From positions 62,001 through 126,000 of the forward strand of contig CBFHOK010000001.1 of the NCBI GenBank assembly GCA_965657575.1: a stretch of DNA of 64,000 nt, given 5' to 3'. This stretch comes from CAJXVY01 sp965657575 (lineage in GTDB: Bacteria > Actinomycetota > Actinomycetes > Actinomycetales > Microbacteriaceae). The translations under genes and the position numbers were made by a program. The first letter of the stretch is position 1, and each line of letters begins with the position of its first letter. The notes beneath the pieces are model-generated. The model had not been told where the DNA came from and did not search any database. It saw nothing but the letters and a program-made list of their open reading frames with translations. This document shows positions 25,134-35,074 of the stretch, piece after piece.

Positions 25134-26405
25134 ATGACCACTTTGGGAGAAAGCTCTGAGCTTTTAAAGTGTTCTTTCTGCGGAAAGAGCCAGAAACAGG
25201 TACGAAAGCTAATCGCTGGCGGCGGTGTTTACATATGCGATGAGTGCATTGAGCTTTGTAATGAAATCATTGAAGAGGAACTTGGCAAGGCCGAAAAACC
25301 TCAAGGACTAGAACAAGAGCTTCCGAAACCTAAGGAAATCAAAGAGTTCTTAGATGAGTACGTCATTGGTCAGGATCAAGCCAAGCGGGCCTTGGCGGTT
25401 GCGGTTTATAACCACTATAAGCGTGTCAGAGCTGGTGGAACACTTAGCAGAAGCGGCAAAAATCGAGACGATGTTGAGATTGCCAAATCGAATATCTTGA
25501 TGATGGGTCCAACCGGTTGCGGAAAGACCTACCTAGCCCAAACTCTTGCAAAGATGCTGGATGTTCCCTTCGCGGTTGCCGATGCAACAGCATTGACCGA
25601 GGCCGGATATGTGGGTGAGGACGTTGAAAATATCCTTCTGAAGCTTTTGCAAGCAGCTGATTTTGATGTGAAAAAAGCAGAGATGGGCATTATTTACATC
25701 GACGAAATTGACAAGATTTCGAAAAAGAGTGAAAACCCATCGATCACTCGAGATGTTTCTGGCGAAGGTGTGCAGCAGGCACTGTTGAAAATTTTGGAAG
25801 GCAGTGTTGCCTCTGTGCCACCTCAAGGAGGCAGGAAGCACCCGCAGCAAGAATTCATTTCGCTTGATACCAAAAACGTGCTGTTCATCGTTGCCGGAGC
25901 TTTTGCTGGACTTGACTCGATTGTCGGCGAGAGAGTTGGCAAAAAAGGCATCGGATTTAATTCGCCTCTAAAGGAAAAAACAGATGAGGCGGAGATTTTC
26001 AATCAGGTTCAGCCTGAAGATCTTCGAAAATTTGGTCTGATTCCTGAGTTTATTGGTCGGCTGCCGGTTGTGACCACAGTCAACCAGCTTGGTAAAGATG
26101 CACTGATTTCAATTCTTAGTGAACCGAAGAATGCGCTTACCAAGCAGTATCAAAAGATGTTTGAGCTGGACGGATTTGAGCTTGAATTCACCGAGGACGC
26201 CTTAGAGCTGATTGCCGAGAAAGCAATCGAGCGTGAAACTGGCGCAAGGGGACTCAGGGCAATTTTGGAAGAGACGCTCTCTCCTTTGATGTTCGAACTT
26301 CCAAGCATGAATGAGCAGGGCAAGGTGATTGTCGATCAATCAGTGGTAAACGGCGAGCAGCCAAAGGTGATGCCATTTAGCGAGAAAAAGAAATCAGCTA
26401 GCTAA
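25134..26405 (+). CDS. clpX: ATP-dependent Clp protease ATP-binding subunit ClpX
   Basis: ClpX is the AAA+ unfoldase that feeds ClpP1P2. The 423-residue product has an N-terminal zinc finger (Cys13, Cys16 and the YICDECIELC pair), Walker A GPTGCGKT and Walker B IIYIDEIDKI. The ClpP-docking loop region KKGIGF and the sensor II helix ETGARGLRAI are also seen. TAGTGT lies 6 bases before the ATG with no clear Shine-Dalgarno, so a leaderless transcript of its own is possible. Its last eight bases overlap the end of valS on the other strand. Confidence 0.96.
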   Translation: MTTLGESSELLKCSFCGKSQKQVRKLIAGGGVYICDECIELCNEIIEEELGKAEKPQGLEQELPKPKEIKEFLDEYVIGQDQAKRALAVAVYNHYKRVRAGGTLSRSGKNRDDVEIAKSNILMMGPTGCGKTYLAQTLAKMLDVPFAVADATALTEAGYVGEDVENILLKLLQAADFDVKKAEMGIIYIDEIDKISKKSENPSITRDVSGEGVQQALLKILEGSVASVPPQGGRKHPQQEFISLDTKNVLFIVAGAFAGLDSIVGERVGKKGIGFNSPLKEKTDEAEIFNQVQPEDLRKFGLIPEFIGRLPVVTTVNQLGKDALISILSEPKNALTKQYQKMFELDGFELEFTEDALELIAEKAIERETGARGLRAILEETLSPLMFELPSMNEQGKVIVDQSVVNGEQPKVMPFSEKKKSAS

Positions 26406-28968
26406 AGACAACTGAACCGAGCCCGTATTCTCCCTCGGTTATCTTTAGCTCCTTGATTCTTCCAACCAGTTTTAGGTCACCAGCAAGATTTTCTGCAAGA
26501 GCCAAATCTTCTGCTGGAACACTTAGCTCTGCTGATTCAATCTCTGCTTTCATCGATAGTTTCTGGTCACTCTTTGTTCTTCTAATCACTGCAAGTGCCG
26601 CGGTGAGCACTTCCAAATACTTTTTGTCTCCGATTTCACCAAGCTCGTCAACGGTTGGCCACTGTGAAACATGCACCGATCCAGACTGCCACCAGCTCCA
26701 CATCTCCTCGGCGGCAAACGGGATAAATGGAGCAAACAGGCGATTGAGTATTGATAGTGCAATTCGGAGAGTTATAACAGCCGATTCTCTGTCCTCGGTT
26801 GTTCCCGCATAAGCGCGGTCTTTCACGCTTTCCAGGTAATCGTCGGTAAAGGTCCAGAAAAAGCTCTCAGTAAGCTCGAGGGCTTTTGTGTGGTCGTATT
26901 TCTCCAGAGCCTCAGTAGATTTCTCCACTACCTCAGCAAGGGCAGCCAGAAGACCCTTATCGAGCTCATGAGTTGGTTTGGCATCAACGCTTGGGAGTTC
27001 GAAGTTCAGTGCAAACTTTCCCGCGTTCAAAAGCTTTAGAGCAAGCCTCCGACCGATTTTCATTTGCCCCTCGTCGAAGGCGGTGTCAGTGCCTAGCCTC
27101 GCACTAGCTGCCCAATAGCGAACCCCGTCAGAGCCGTGGTCTTTCAAGAGTTGATCGGGAACAACAACGTTTCCTTTGCTCTTTGACATCTTTTTACGAT
27201 CAGGGTCCAAAATCCATCCTGAAATAGCTGCATGTTTCCAGGGCAGGACTTGGTGTTCAAGCTCTGAGCGGACCAGGGTTGAGAACAGCCAGGTGCGGAT
27301 GATGTCCTGACCCTGTGGCCGCAGGTCATAGGGGAAGATTTTTTCAAACAGCTCAGGGTTATCAATCCAACCGGCAGCCAACTGAGGAGTTAGCGAGGAG
27401 GTTGCCCAGGTGTCCATAATGTCCTTTTCGCCTTCAAACCCTCCGAGCTTTCCACGCTGATCTTCGGTGAAACCTTCCGGAACATCACTTGATGGGTCAA
27501 CTGGAAGCTGGTTAGACGAAGGTGTGATGGGGTTTTCATAATCGGTCTCGCCGGCATCGTTTATTGGATACCAGACAGGGATGGGGACTCCAAAGAATCT
27601 TTGTCTTGAAATCAACCAGTCGCCGTTTAGACCGTTGATCCAATCAGCAAGCCGCACGCTCATAAAATCCGGGTGGAAATTCAGCTGCTTACCGAGGTCC
27701 AAAAGACGCTTCTTGATTTCCTCATCGCGTCCACCGTTTTTGATGTACCACTGCCTAGTGGAAACAATTTCAAGCGGTTTGTCACCTTTTTCAAAAAACT
27801 TGACCTGGTGTGTTATTGGTCGAATATCACCTTTCAGATCACCACTTTCTTGGAGCATTTCAACAATTCTCTGCTTCGCGGAGAAGACTGTCTTGCCTGC
27901 AAGTTCGGCGAAAAGTTCTTGAGCTTTGGGTGAGTCGAGACCCGCCGGGGGAGTTGATTGAACGCGTCCGTCAAAACCGAGTATTGCCCGGTTTGGAAGG
28001 TTCAGTTCTCTCCACCAGGTAACGTCATTGACATCTCCGAAAGTACAAATCATTGCAATTCCGGTTCCCTTGTCCGGTTGAGCTAGCGGGTGAGCAACAA
28101 TCGGCACCTCGACATCGAACAGTGGTGTTTTGCAGGTTGTCCCGAAAAGCCCCTGATAGCGCTCGTCATCGGGGTGGGCTACCAATGCAACACAGGCAGG
28201 TAGTAATTCAGGTCGTGTTGTGTCGATCAGAATATCGCCATCAGGTCCGTGGAAAGCGAGCTGGTGGTAAGCACTCGGTTGTTCTCTGTCCTCAAGCTCG
28301 GCTTGGGCAACAGCGGTTCTAAAGGTCACATCCCAAAGGGTTGGAGCCATTGAGATATAGGCTTCGCCGCGCTCAAGGTTTTTCAAAAATGCAAGCTGCG
28401 AGGTTGCCTGGGCCTTATCCGAGATAGTTCGATAGCTTTCTTTCCAGTCAACACTCAGGCCCAAGTTGCGCCACAGATTTTCAAATGTCTGCTCATCTTC
28501 CTCGGTTAGCGCCTCACAGAGTTCGATGAAGTTTTTTCTGCTGATTGGAAGTTGATCTTGAGGCTTCGAGCTTTTGTTGCTTCCACCGGTAATGGGTGGA
28601 GTGAAATCGTTTTCATAAGGAAGAGTCGGTTCACACCTAACCCCGTAATAGTTCTGAACTCTTCTCTCAGTTGGCAGCCCATTGTCATCCCAGCCCATTG
28701 GGTAGAACACCTTTTTGCCTATCATTCGGCGGTGTCTGGCGATTATGTCCGTGTGGGTGTAGCTAAACACGTGTCCCACGTGCAGACTGCCGCTGGCGGT
28801 GGGCGGAGGAGTGTCAATTGAGTAAATCTCTGCTCGTGAGGAGTTGTGGTCAAAACGATAGACTTCTTCCTCATTCCAAAATTCGTTCCATTTTTGCTCG
28901 AGACCCTCCAGGGCAGCTTTTTCTGGAGTGCTGGCAGGATTTAGCGGATTAGGCTTGACTGATGACAA
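26398..28968 (-). CDS. valS: Valyl-tRNA synthetase
   Basis: This class Ia synthetase charges tRNA-Val. The 856-residue product has the HIGH motif as HVGH (about residues 63-66) and KMSKS (KKMSKSKGN, about 590). An editing domain lies between them and an anticodon-binding domain at about 680-790. The C-terminal coiled coil is very short. The start is TTG with GGGAGATC upstream. It diverges from ileS and converges on clpX; in M. tuberculosis valS directly precedes folC, so ileS appears to be added here. Confidence 0.95.
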   Translation of the reverse strand: MSSVKPNPLNPASTPEKAALEGLEQKWNEFWNEEEVYRFDHNSSRAEIYSIDTPPPTASGSLHVGHVFSYTHTDIIARHRRMIGKKVFYPMGWDDNGLPTERRVQNYYGVRCEPTLPYENDFTPPITGGSNKSSKPQDQLPISRKNFIELCEALTEEDEQTFENLWRNLGLSVDWKESYRTISDKAQATSQLAFLKNLERGEAYISMAPTLWDVTFRTAVAQAELEDREQPSAYHQLAFHGPDGDILIDTTRPELLPACVALVAHPDDERYQGLFGTTCKTPLFDVEVPIVAHPLAQPDKGTGIAMICTFGDVNDVTWWRELNLPNRAILGFDGRVQSTPPAGLDSPKAQELFAELAGKTVFSAKQRIVEMLQESGDLKGDIRPITHQVKFFEKGDKPLEIVSTRQWYIKNGGRDEEIKKRLLDLGKQLNFHPDFMSVRLADWINGLNGDWLISRQRFFGVPIPVWYPINDAGETDYENPITPSSNQLPVDPSSDVPEGFTEDQRGKLGGFEGEKDIMDTWATSSLTPQLAAGWIDNPELFEKIFPYDLRPQGQDIIRTWLFSTLVRSELEHQVLPWKHAAISGWILDPDRKKMSKSKGNVVVPDQLLKDHGSDGVRYWAASARLGTDTAFDEGQMKIGRRLALKLLNAGKFALNFELPSVDAKPTHELDKGLLAALAEVVEKSTEALEKYDHTKALELTESFFWTFTDDYLESVKDRAYAGTTEDRESAVITLRIALSILNRLFAPFIPFAAEEMWSWWQSGSVHVSQWPTVDELGEIGDKKYLEVLTAALAVIRRTKSDQKLSMKAEIESAELSVPAEDLALAENLAGDLKLVGRIKELKITEGEYGLGSVVFS

Positions 28969-28997
28969 GAGATCTCCCTTTCAAAGGTTCTCTAAGA

Positions 28998-29027
28998 TTA
29001 ACAGTGTTATTTTGGCAGATTTAGAAA
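28998..29027 (+). promoter_or_regulatory. ileS promoter (leaderless)
   Basis: TTAACA (28998-29003), an 18-base spacer and TAGAAA (29022-29027) precede the ATG at 29034 by 6 bases. No Shine-Dalgarno is visible, so a leaderless ileS mRNA is likely. This promoter spacing favours the ATG at 29034 over the GTG at 29028. Confidence 0.5.
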
Positions 29028-29033
29028 GTGCAA

Positions 29034-32000
29034 ATGTACCCAAGGAACAATCAGCAGAAATCCGGCATTGATGCAAGCCCATCTTTTCCAAAGATTGAGA
29101 ACCGAGTTTTGGAGTTTTGGAGCAAGGACGACACCTTCCAATACTCAATAGATCAGAGGATTGAAGAGGAAGCGGAAGAGTTTGTTTTCTATGACGGGCC
29201 TCCTTTTGCAAACGGCCTCCCTCACTACGGACACCTGCTAACCGGGTACGTAAAAGATTTTGTCCCCAGGTTTCAAACCATGCGAGGACATCGTGTGGAG
29301 CGGAGGTTTGGTTGGGACACTCACGGATTGCCAGCAGAGGTTGAAGCCGAAAGACTTTTGGGAATCAGTGGTCGACCAGAGATTGAAAACTACGGTGTAA
29401 AAAAATTCAATGAGTTTTGTAAAACATCAGTTTTGAAATACACCGAGGACTGGCGCAGCTACGTTACCCGCCAGGCGCGCTGGGTGGATTTTGATAACGA
29501 CTACAAAACCTTGGACAAAAACTACACCGAGAGTGTTTTGTGGGCGTTTAAGGAACTTCATAACAAGGGACTGGTTTATGAGGGCTTCAAGGTCCTGGCT
29601 TATTGCTGGAGGTGTGAGACACCGCTTAGCAACCATGAGCTCAGAATGGACGATGAGGTTTATCGCCCCCGTCAGGATCAGGCTGTCACGGTAACTTTCC
29701 CGATTACAACCGAGGGCGAATTCAAGGGTGTAAACCTTTTGGCATGGACAACAACTCCTTGGACACTTCCAACCAACTTCGCCGTGGCCGTGGGACCGGA
29801 AATTGAATACTCAGTAATTGAGGCAAACGGTAAACAGTTTTTGATTGCGAGTAGTCTCAAGGGTCAATATTTGAAGGAATTCGGTGTCGAGTCCGAGGAT
29901 GAGTTGACCGTTGTCAAAACAGTTAGCGGGGCTGACTTGGCAGGTCTGAGATACCAGCCTGTTTTTGATTACTACACAACCGGCTTTGAAACAGAAAACG
30001 CCTGGCAGATTTTGGTGGGTGACTATGTAAGTGCTGATGAGGGAACTGGAATTGTTCACCAGGCACCGGCTTATGGTGAGGATGACCAGGCGCTGTGTAA
30101 TGAAGCTGGCATTCCAACCTATGTCAGCGTCAACGAGCGCGGTGAGTTCAATTCACTCATTAGTGATTTCGAAGGCATGCACGTGTTCGATGCAAATAAA
30201 CCGATCACTCAGAAATTGAAGGATTCGGGCAGGTTGTTCAGGCAGGCAAGCTATGACCACCCATACCCTCACTGCTACCGATGCAAAAACCCTTTGATTT
30301 ACAAGGCTGTTTCTTCTTGGTTTGTTGAGACCACCAAGATCAAAGATCGGATGCTTGAGCTAAATCAGGAAATCAACTGGGTTCCCAATCACACCAAGGA
30401 TGGTTCGTTTGGCAAGTGGCTAGAAAACGTTCGTGACTGGGCTATTAGCCGAAATAGATTCTGGGGAGCTCCCATTCCAGTTTGGAAATCTGACGACCCC
30501 AACTATCCACGAATCGACGTCTATGGCTCACTCGAGGAGCTAGAGCGAGACTTTGGAAAAGCGCCGAGTGATTTCCACAGACCTGAAATTGATGAGCTTG
30601 TCAGGCCAAATCCAGATGACCCAACCGGCAAGTCAATGATGAGACGTGTTCCAGAAGTTTTGGATTGCTGGTTTGAATCAGGTTCGATGCCGTTTGCTCA
30701 GGTTCACTACCCATTTGAAAACACCGAATGGTTCGAGACCCATTTCCCGGGTGATTTCATCGTGGAATACGTTGGTCAAACTAGGGGCTGGTTCTATACT
30801 CTGCACGTCCTTGCCACGGCATTGTTTGACAAGCCGGCTTTCAAAAACGCCGTAAGCCACGGAATTGTGCTTGGCGATGACGGGCAGAAGATGAGTAAGT
30901 CACTCAGGAACTATCCAGATGTGCAAGAGGTGTTTGAACGAGACGGTTCTGATGCAATGCGTTGGTTTTTGATGAGCTCAACAATCCTTCGCGGTGGCAA
31001 CCTGTCTGTCTCTGAAGCGGGTATTCGCGAAGCCGTTAGACAGTTCATGCTTCCGCTATGGAATAGCTATTACTTCTTTACCCTCTATGCCAATGCCAAC
31101 AACTATCAGGCAAGTTATTCGACCTCGTCCGAGCAGATTCTCGATCGATATCTGTTTGGAAAGTTGAATCAGTTAGTTTCTGAGTTGACTGACGCGATGG
31201 AGAATTTTGACAGCTATCGCGCGACCAACCTGCTACGAGATTTCGGTGAGGTTCTAACCAACTGGTTCATCCGTCGCTCCAGAGATAGGTTCTGGGAGGG
31301 TGATGAGGATGCTCAGGACACCTTGTATACGGTAATGGAGACCCTTTCCAGGCTGACTGCACCTATGCTACCGATGCTCAGCGAGGATATCTGGCAGGGA
31401 TTGACCGGCGGTCGTAGCGTTCACCTCACAAACTGGCCAAAGCCTGAAGAGTTTCCTTTTGACGCAAAGCTGGTTCAGTCAATGGATGAAATCCGAGACA
31501 TTGCAAGTGTTGGCCTAGCTCTTCGCAAGCAGTCTGGGCTAAGGGTTAGGTTGCCTCTTAGATCAGCTGTGATTGCTAGCAATAACGTTGAGGGGATCAA
31601 GCCTTTTGTTGACCTAATTCAAGAGGAGCTCAATCTCAAAAACGTTGAACTAGTTCCGATGAGTGAAGACACCGCAGTTCGATTTGGACTTGTGAAGCAA
31701 TTGAACGTAAATGCCAGAGCACTGGGACCTCGAATTGGCTCTCAGGTGCAACAGGTTATTGCAGCGAGCAAGAATGGCGATTGGTCAGATGAGTCGGGCA
31801 CGGTTATTGCAGGCGGAATTGAGCTTCTGCCAGAGGAATATGAGATGAAACTCGCTGGCGGGGATGACAACTCAGCGATTGGGATTCTTCCGGAGGGATT
31901 TTTGATTTTAGACACCGAGCTGGATGAATCTTTGCAGGCAGAGGGAATGGCCAGAGATGCCATTCGTCACATTCAGCAGGCGAGAAAAGACGCTGGGTTG

Positions 32001-32189
32001 GATGTCTCAGACCGCATCTCTTTAGATCTTCAGGCAACTTCCGGTGCTTTGAGTGCTTTGGAGCAATATCAGGAGTTGATTATGCATGAAACTCTGGCAA
32101 GGCAAATTTCAATAGACACCTCCAGCGATGGGGAACTGGCAGTTGGAGACGCGGAAAAAATTAAAGTGAAATTGGAAAAACTTGACTGA
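29034..32189 (+). CDS. ileS: Isoleucyl-tRNA synthetase (eukaryote-like, long form)
   Basis: This class Ia synthetase charges tRNA-Ile. From the ATG at 29034 it has 1051 residues. The HIGH motif is HYGH (about residue 65) and KMSKS is GQKMSKSLRN (about 618). The length, the HPYPHCYRCKNPL segment in the catalytic part and the lack of the bacterial C-terminal zinc domain place it with the eukaryote-like IleS group. That group includes the mycobacterial enzyme and is known for low mupirocin sensitivity. The stop overlaps folC by eight bases. Confidence 0.94.
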   Translation: MYPRNNQQKSGIDASPSFPKIENRVLEFWSKDDTFQYSIDQRIEEEAEEFVFYDGPPFANGLPHYGHLLTGYVKDFVPRFQTMRGHRVERRFGWDTHGLPAEVEAERLLGISGRPEIENYGVKKFNEFCKTSVLKYTEDWRSYVTRQARWVDFDNDYKTLDKNYTESVLWAFKELHNKGLVYEGFKVLAYCWRCETPLSNHELRMDDEVYRPRQDQAVTVTFPITTEGEFKGVNLLAWTTTPWTLPTNFAVAVGPEIEYSVIEANGKQFLIASSLKGQYLKEFGVESEDELTVVKTVSGADLAGLRYQPVFDYYTTGFETENAWQILVGDYVSADEGTGIVHQAPAYGEDDQALCNEAGIPTYVSVNERGEFNSLISDFEGMHVFDANKPITQKLKDSGRLFRQASYDHPYPHCYRCKNPLIYKAVSSWFVETTKIKDRMLELNQEINWVPNHTKDGSFGKWLENVRDWAISRNRFWGAPIPVWKSDDPNYPRIDVYGSLEELERDFGKAPSDFHRPEIDELVRPNPDDPTGKSMMRRVPEVLDCWFESGSMPFAQVHYPFENTEWFETHFPGDFIVEYVGQTRGWFYTLHVLATALFDKPAFKNAVSHGIVLGDDGQKMSKSLRNYPDVQEVFERDGSDAMRWFLMSSTILRGGNLSVSEAGIREAVRQFMLPLWNSYYFFTLYANANNYQASYSTSSEQILDRYLFGKLNQLVSELTDAMENFDSYRATNLLRDFGEVLTNWFIRRSRDRFWEGDEDAQDTLYTVMETLSRLTAPMLPMLSEDIWQGLTGGRSVHLTNWPKPEEFPFDAKLVQSMDEIRDIASVGLALRKQSGLRVRLPLRSAVIASNNVEGIKPFVDLIQEELNLKNVELVPMSEDTAVRFGLVKQLNVNARALGPRIGSQVQQVIAASKNGDWSDESGTVIAGGIELLPEEYEMKLAGGDDNSAIGILPEGFLILDTELDESLQAEGMARDAIRHIQQARKDAGLDVSDRISLDLQATSGALSALEQYQELIMHETLARQISIDTSSDGELAVGDAEKIKVKLEKLD

Positions 32190-33519
32190 CTCCGATTTTC
32201 AAAGAGCCCACCAGGAAATTCTTTCCAGAGTGGGGGAGGCGAAACCAACTCCTGATTTATATCCAATGCAGCTTGCTGTTGAGCTATTGGGAGACCCGCA
32301 TTTAGCTTTTCCTGTTATCCACATAACTGGAACAAATGGAAAAACATCAACAGCCAGGATTATCGAGCGAATACTCAGGGAGCATGGGCTAAGAACAGGT
32401 CGTTACACATCACCGCACCTGGTTGATGTAAATGAGCGGATTGCGATTGATGGCGAACCGTTGGAGAGTGAGCTATTTGCAGAATACTGGGATCAGATAT
32501 CGCCGATTCTAGATTTAGCGGATTCCAAGCTTCAGGACATGGATAAGCCGAAGATTACCTATTTTGAAGCGATGACACTCTTGGCCTTTCAGGCCTTTGC
32601 GGACTCTCCGGTGGATGTTGCAGTCATCGAAGTTGGGATGGGCGGTGAGTGGGATGCAACCAATGTCGTGAACGCCCAGGTTGCGGTTTTTTCTCAAATT
32701 GCCCTCGATCACACAAAACAGCTTGGTAAAACAGTTAGCGAGGTAGCAAAGACCAAATCTGGCATCATCAAACCTGAATCGATAGTTGTCACTCAGCAAC
32801 AAAAGCCAGAGGCAGAGTTTCAGTTGAGAAATAAGCTTTTGGACGGTCAAAAAATGCTGGTTGAAAACACAGATTTTAGACTTGTCTCGCACAGACCTGA
32901 AAATGGCGGTTATCGCTTTTCGTTTGAGACCCAGTTGGTTGGCTATCAAAACCTTTTTCTGCCTTTAGCTGGCGAGTATCAGTTGAGAAATGCCATGTTG
33001 GCTGCAAGTGCTTGTGAGGCATTTCTTGGCGGTGGCCAGGTGGCTATTTCAGAGCCAATTCTTCACAGCGCTTTGGCCGATGCCACCAGTCCCGGAAGGC
33101 TGCAGGTAATTAGCAAATCTCCAATGACAATTCTGGATGCCGCTCATAACCCGGCTGGAGCGCAATCGTTGGTTGACTCCCTAAAGCATTTCTTCGAAAT
33201 CGAATCATGTGTCTTGGTTATGGGGACGATGGCCGATAAAGATTACGAACAAATGTTGGAAATCCTGAAACCAATCACCGCTCAACTTGTGATTACCCAG
33301 GCACAAACAGAACGCTCGGCAGAAACCTCGGCTCTCGCTGCAGCGGCTGAGAAGCTGGAAATTGAGTTTGAGGAGATTGAAAGCGTTGAATTGGCGCTTG
33401 AATACGCCACCGATATAGCCTTGGACAGAGATCTTCCGATTGTTGTTACTGGCAGTATTTTGCTAATTGGTGAGATTATCAAACAAGAGCGGATGGAGGC
33501 TGAGATTGAAAAAGACTAG
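32182..33519 (+). CDS. folC: Dihydrofolate synthase / folylpolyglutamate synthase
   Basis: FolC adds glutamate to dihydropteroate and to folates. The 445-residue Mur-ligase-like protein has the P-loop HITGTNGKTSTARI (about 49-62), the GMGGEWDATN loop and the C-terminal motif ILDAAHNPAGA. It starts with a TTG inside the last codons of ileS, behind GGAAAA. ileS-folC-DUF4233-ndk form one closely packed operon; the last three match M. tuberculosis order. Confidence 0.93.
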   Translation: MTDSDFQRAHQEILSRVGEAKPTPDLYPMQLAVELLGDPHLAFPVIHITGTNGKTSTARIIERILREHGLRTGRYTSPHLVDVNERIAIDGEPLESELFAEYWDQISPILDLADSKLQDMDKPKITYFEAMTLLAFQAFADSPVDVAVIEVGMGGEWDATNVVNAQVAVFSQIALDHTKQLGKTVSEVAKTKSGIIKPESIVVTQQQKPEAEFQLRNKLLDGQKMLVENTDFRLVSHRPENGGYRFSFETQLVGYQNLFLPLAGEYQLRNAMLAASACEAFLGGGQVAISEPILHSALADATSPGRLQVISKSPMTILDAAHNPAGAQSLVDSLKHFFEIESCVLVMGTMADKDYEQMLEILKPITAQLVITQAQTERSAETSALAAAAEKLEIEFEEIESVELALEYATDIALDRDLPIVVTGSILLIGEIIKQERMEAEIEKD

Positions 33520-33871
33520 ATCGACCCAGAGAACCCTCGGCAGTATTCTGCTTGTATTTGAGGCTTTTGTGGTCTTTTTCGCAACCCTTGTTGCCTTTGG
33601 TCTTGAATTGGCGCCAGCTGAGTGGGTGTGGGGGATTGGTATCACGATCTCGCTAATCATGATGGTCACCCCAGCTATTTTGGGAAAGCCCGGTGGCTAT
33701 ATTTTCGGGTCACTTATGCAGGTGCTTTTGATCGTTAGCGGATTTTGGATTTGGGGCATGTTCTTCGTTGGAGCGCTTTTCGCTGGACTTTGGATATGGA
33801 TGATGATTGCTGGAAGAGCAGTCGATAAAGCCCGTGAGAATTACCTAAAGCAAATGGAAGAGGAGAGCTGA
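33506..33871 (+). CDS. DUF4233 membrane protein
   Basis: This small actinobacterial membrane protein of unknown function has 121 residues from the TTG at 33506. That start follows GGAGG with good spacing and overlaps folC by 14 bases; a GTG at 33467 would overlap by 53. Four hydrophobic helices are predicted (about 11-30, 36-57, 62-80 and 82-103), and the tail is charged (KARENYLKQMEEES). It lies between folC and ndk exactly as its mycobacterial counterpart does. Confidence 0.82.
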   Translation: MKKTRSTQRTLGSILLVFEAFVVFFATLVAFGLELAPAEWVWGIGITISLIMMVTPAILGKPGGYIFGSLMQVLLIVSGFWIWGMFFVGALFAGLWIWMMIAGRAVDKARENYLKQMEEES

Positions 33872-33872
33872 G

Positions 33873-34283
33873 ATGCAATCAACTTTGGTTCTAATAAAAC
33901 CCGATGGAGTGAAAAGAAACCTAATTGGTGAAATCCTCAGAAGGTGTGAGGCTAAAGGCTATGTGATTGATGACCTCAAGCTTTTTCAACCCTCCAGGGA
34001 GTTATTGGAAGAGCATTACGCAGAGCACCAGGGAAAGCCATTTTTTGAGCCTCTTATTGATTTCATGCTGAGTGGTCCAACTCTGGCATGCAAGCTCTCA
34101 GGGGACAGGGTCATAGAAGGGTTCCGCTCAATTGCGGGGACTACTGATCCGACAACCGCTGCGGCGGGCACAATACGCGGAGACCTGGCAAGGGACTGGG
34201 GTTTAAAGGTTCAGCAGAATTTGGTTCATGGATCTGATTCTGAAGAGTCAGCGGAGCGTGAGCTGAAAATCTGGTTTGGTTAG
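33873..34283 (+). CDS. ndk: Nucleoside diphosphate kinase
   Basis: Ndk balances nucleoside triphosphate pools by phosphate transfer through a phospho-histidine. The 136-residue product starts MQSTLVLIKPDGVKRNLIGE and has the active-site histidine in NLVHGSDSEESAERE. It is of normal length. The ATG has GAAGAGGAGAGCTGAG upstream and follows DUF4233 by one base. Its stop overlaps the stop of the convergent VKOR gene. Confidence 0.96.
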   Translation: MQSTLVLIKPDGVKRNLIGEILRRCEAKGYVIDDLKLFQPSRELLEEHYAEHQGKPFFEPLIDFMLSGPTLACKLSGDRVIEGFRSIAGTTDPTTAAAGTIRGDLARDWGLKVQQNLVHGSDSEESAERELKIWFG

Positions 34284-34891
34284 AAAAGACTCGGCCACAA
34301 ATCCCAATAGACAACCAGAATTACCAGTGATATCGCCACGTAGGTCGCTACTGTTGCAACCCAGTTCCACTCGTAAATGAGTTCACCGGTGCCGGTGAGC
34401 TTTTCTCCTAGGCCACCTTTTGCAAGAACTAGACCAGCATTCATCCACAACAGCGGAATCATTGCAATCCAGGCAACCATGCAATAAGGGCAAAGAGCTC
34501 CAATAACAAAAACACTTTGACTAAACAGCCATAAAACAAAGACGAAACCTAAAACGTTTCCAATCAGGTATGCATTCCAGAACCAGTTTTTGAACTCGGC
34601 TCCGGCCAAGATTGCAAAACCAATCAGAATTGGCGCGAAAAAACTGGCAAGACCAATCAAGGGATTTGGAAAGCCAAACAGCGAAGCTTGCTCGGTGAGC
34701 ATTACGGATTTACATGAGATAAAAGGAGAAACATCACAGCCCAGCGTTGCTTCAGGATTTTCAGCCACTCTAATTCGTTCGATTGTCAATGCAAGTGATG
34801 CAATCCATCCGACAACCCCGAACAATATCGAGGTCAGAGCGTAGATAACCCCTGGCTTCACGGTGGTTTTCGTCTCAATTGTTTCACTCAC
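34280..34891 (-). CDS. Vitamin K epoxide reductase family (VKOR) protein
   Basis: This 203-residue membrane protein probably reoxidises a disulfide-forming partner by passing electrons to quinone (bacterial DsbB substitute). It has five hydrophobic helices. The CPYC active site is at about residues 133-136 (ALCPYCMVAW). The loop cysteine pair of the family is seen in LGCDVSPFISCKS, and the N-terminal loop carries the conserved serine/asparagine region. No thioredoxin domain is fused. The GTG start lies 6 bases after a GATACT box, so the transcript may be leaderless. Confidence 0.9.
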   Translation of the reverse strand: MSETIETKTTVKPGVIYALTSILFGVVGWIASLALTIERIRVAENPEATLGCDVSPFISCKSVMLTEQASLFGFPNPLIGLASFFAPILIGFAILAGAEFKNWFWNAYLIGNVLGFVFVLWLFSQSVFVIGALCPYCMVAWIAMIPLLWMNAGLVLAKGGLGEKLTGTGELIYEWNWVATVATYVAISLVILVVYWDLWPSLF

Positions 34892-35074
34892 TGGGCAAGT
34901 ATCTCATTTCTGGGCTGTTTTTGATAAGCTAAGGATAGGTGTAACCACAGGTGCACCGAAGATTTTTGCGGAATTTTAAGCCAGATAAAGGGCCACCGTG
35001 ATTAGCGCGAAGACGCGCAAGAGTTGAGATTTGACGCCGAGACAGGCTGTGGACGAATCGGCACAGGAGCCAAA

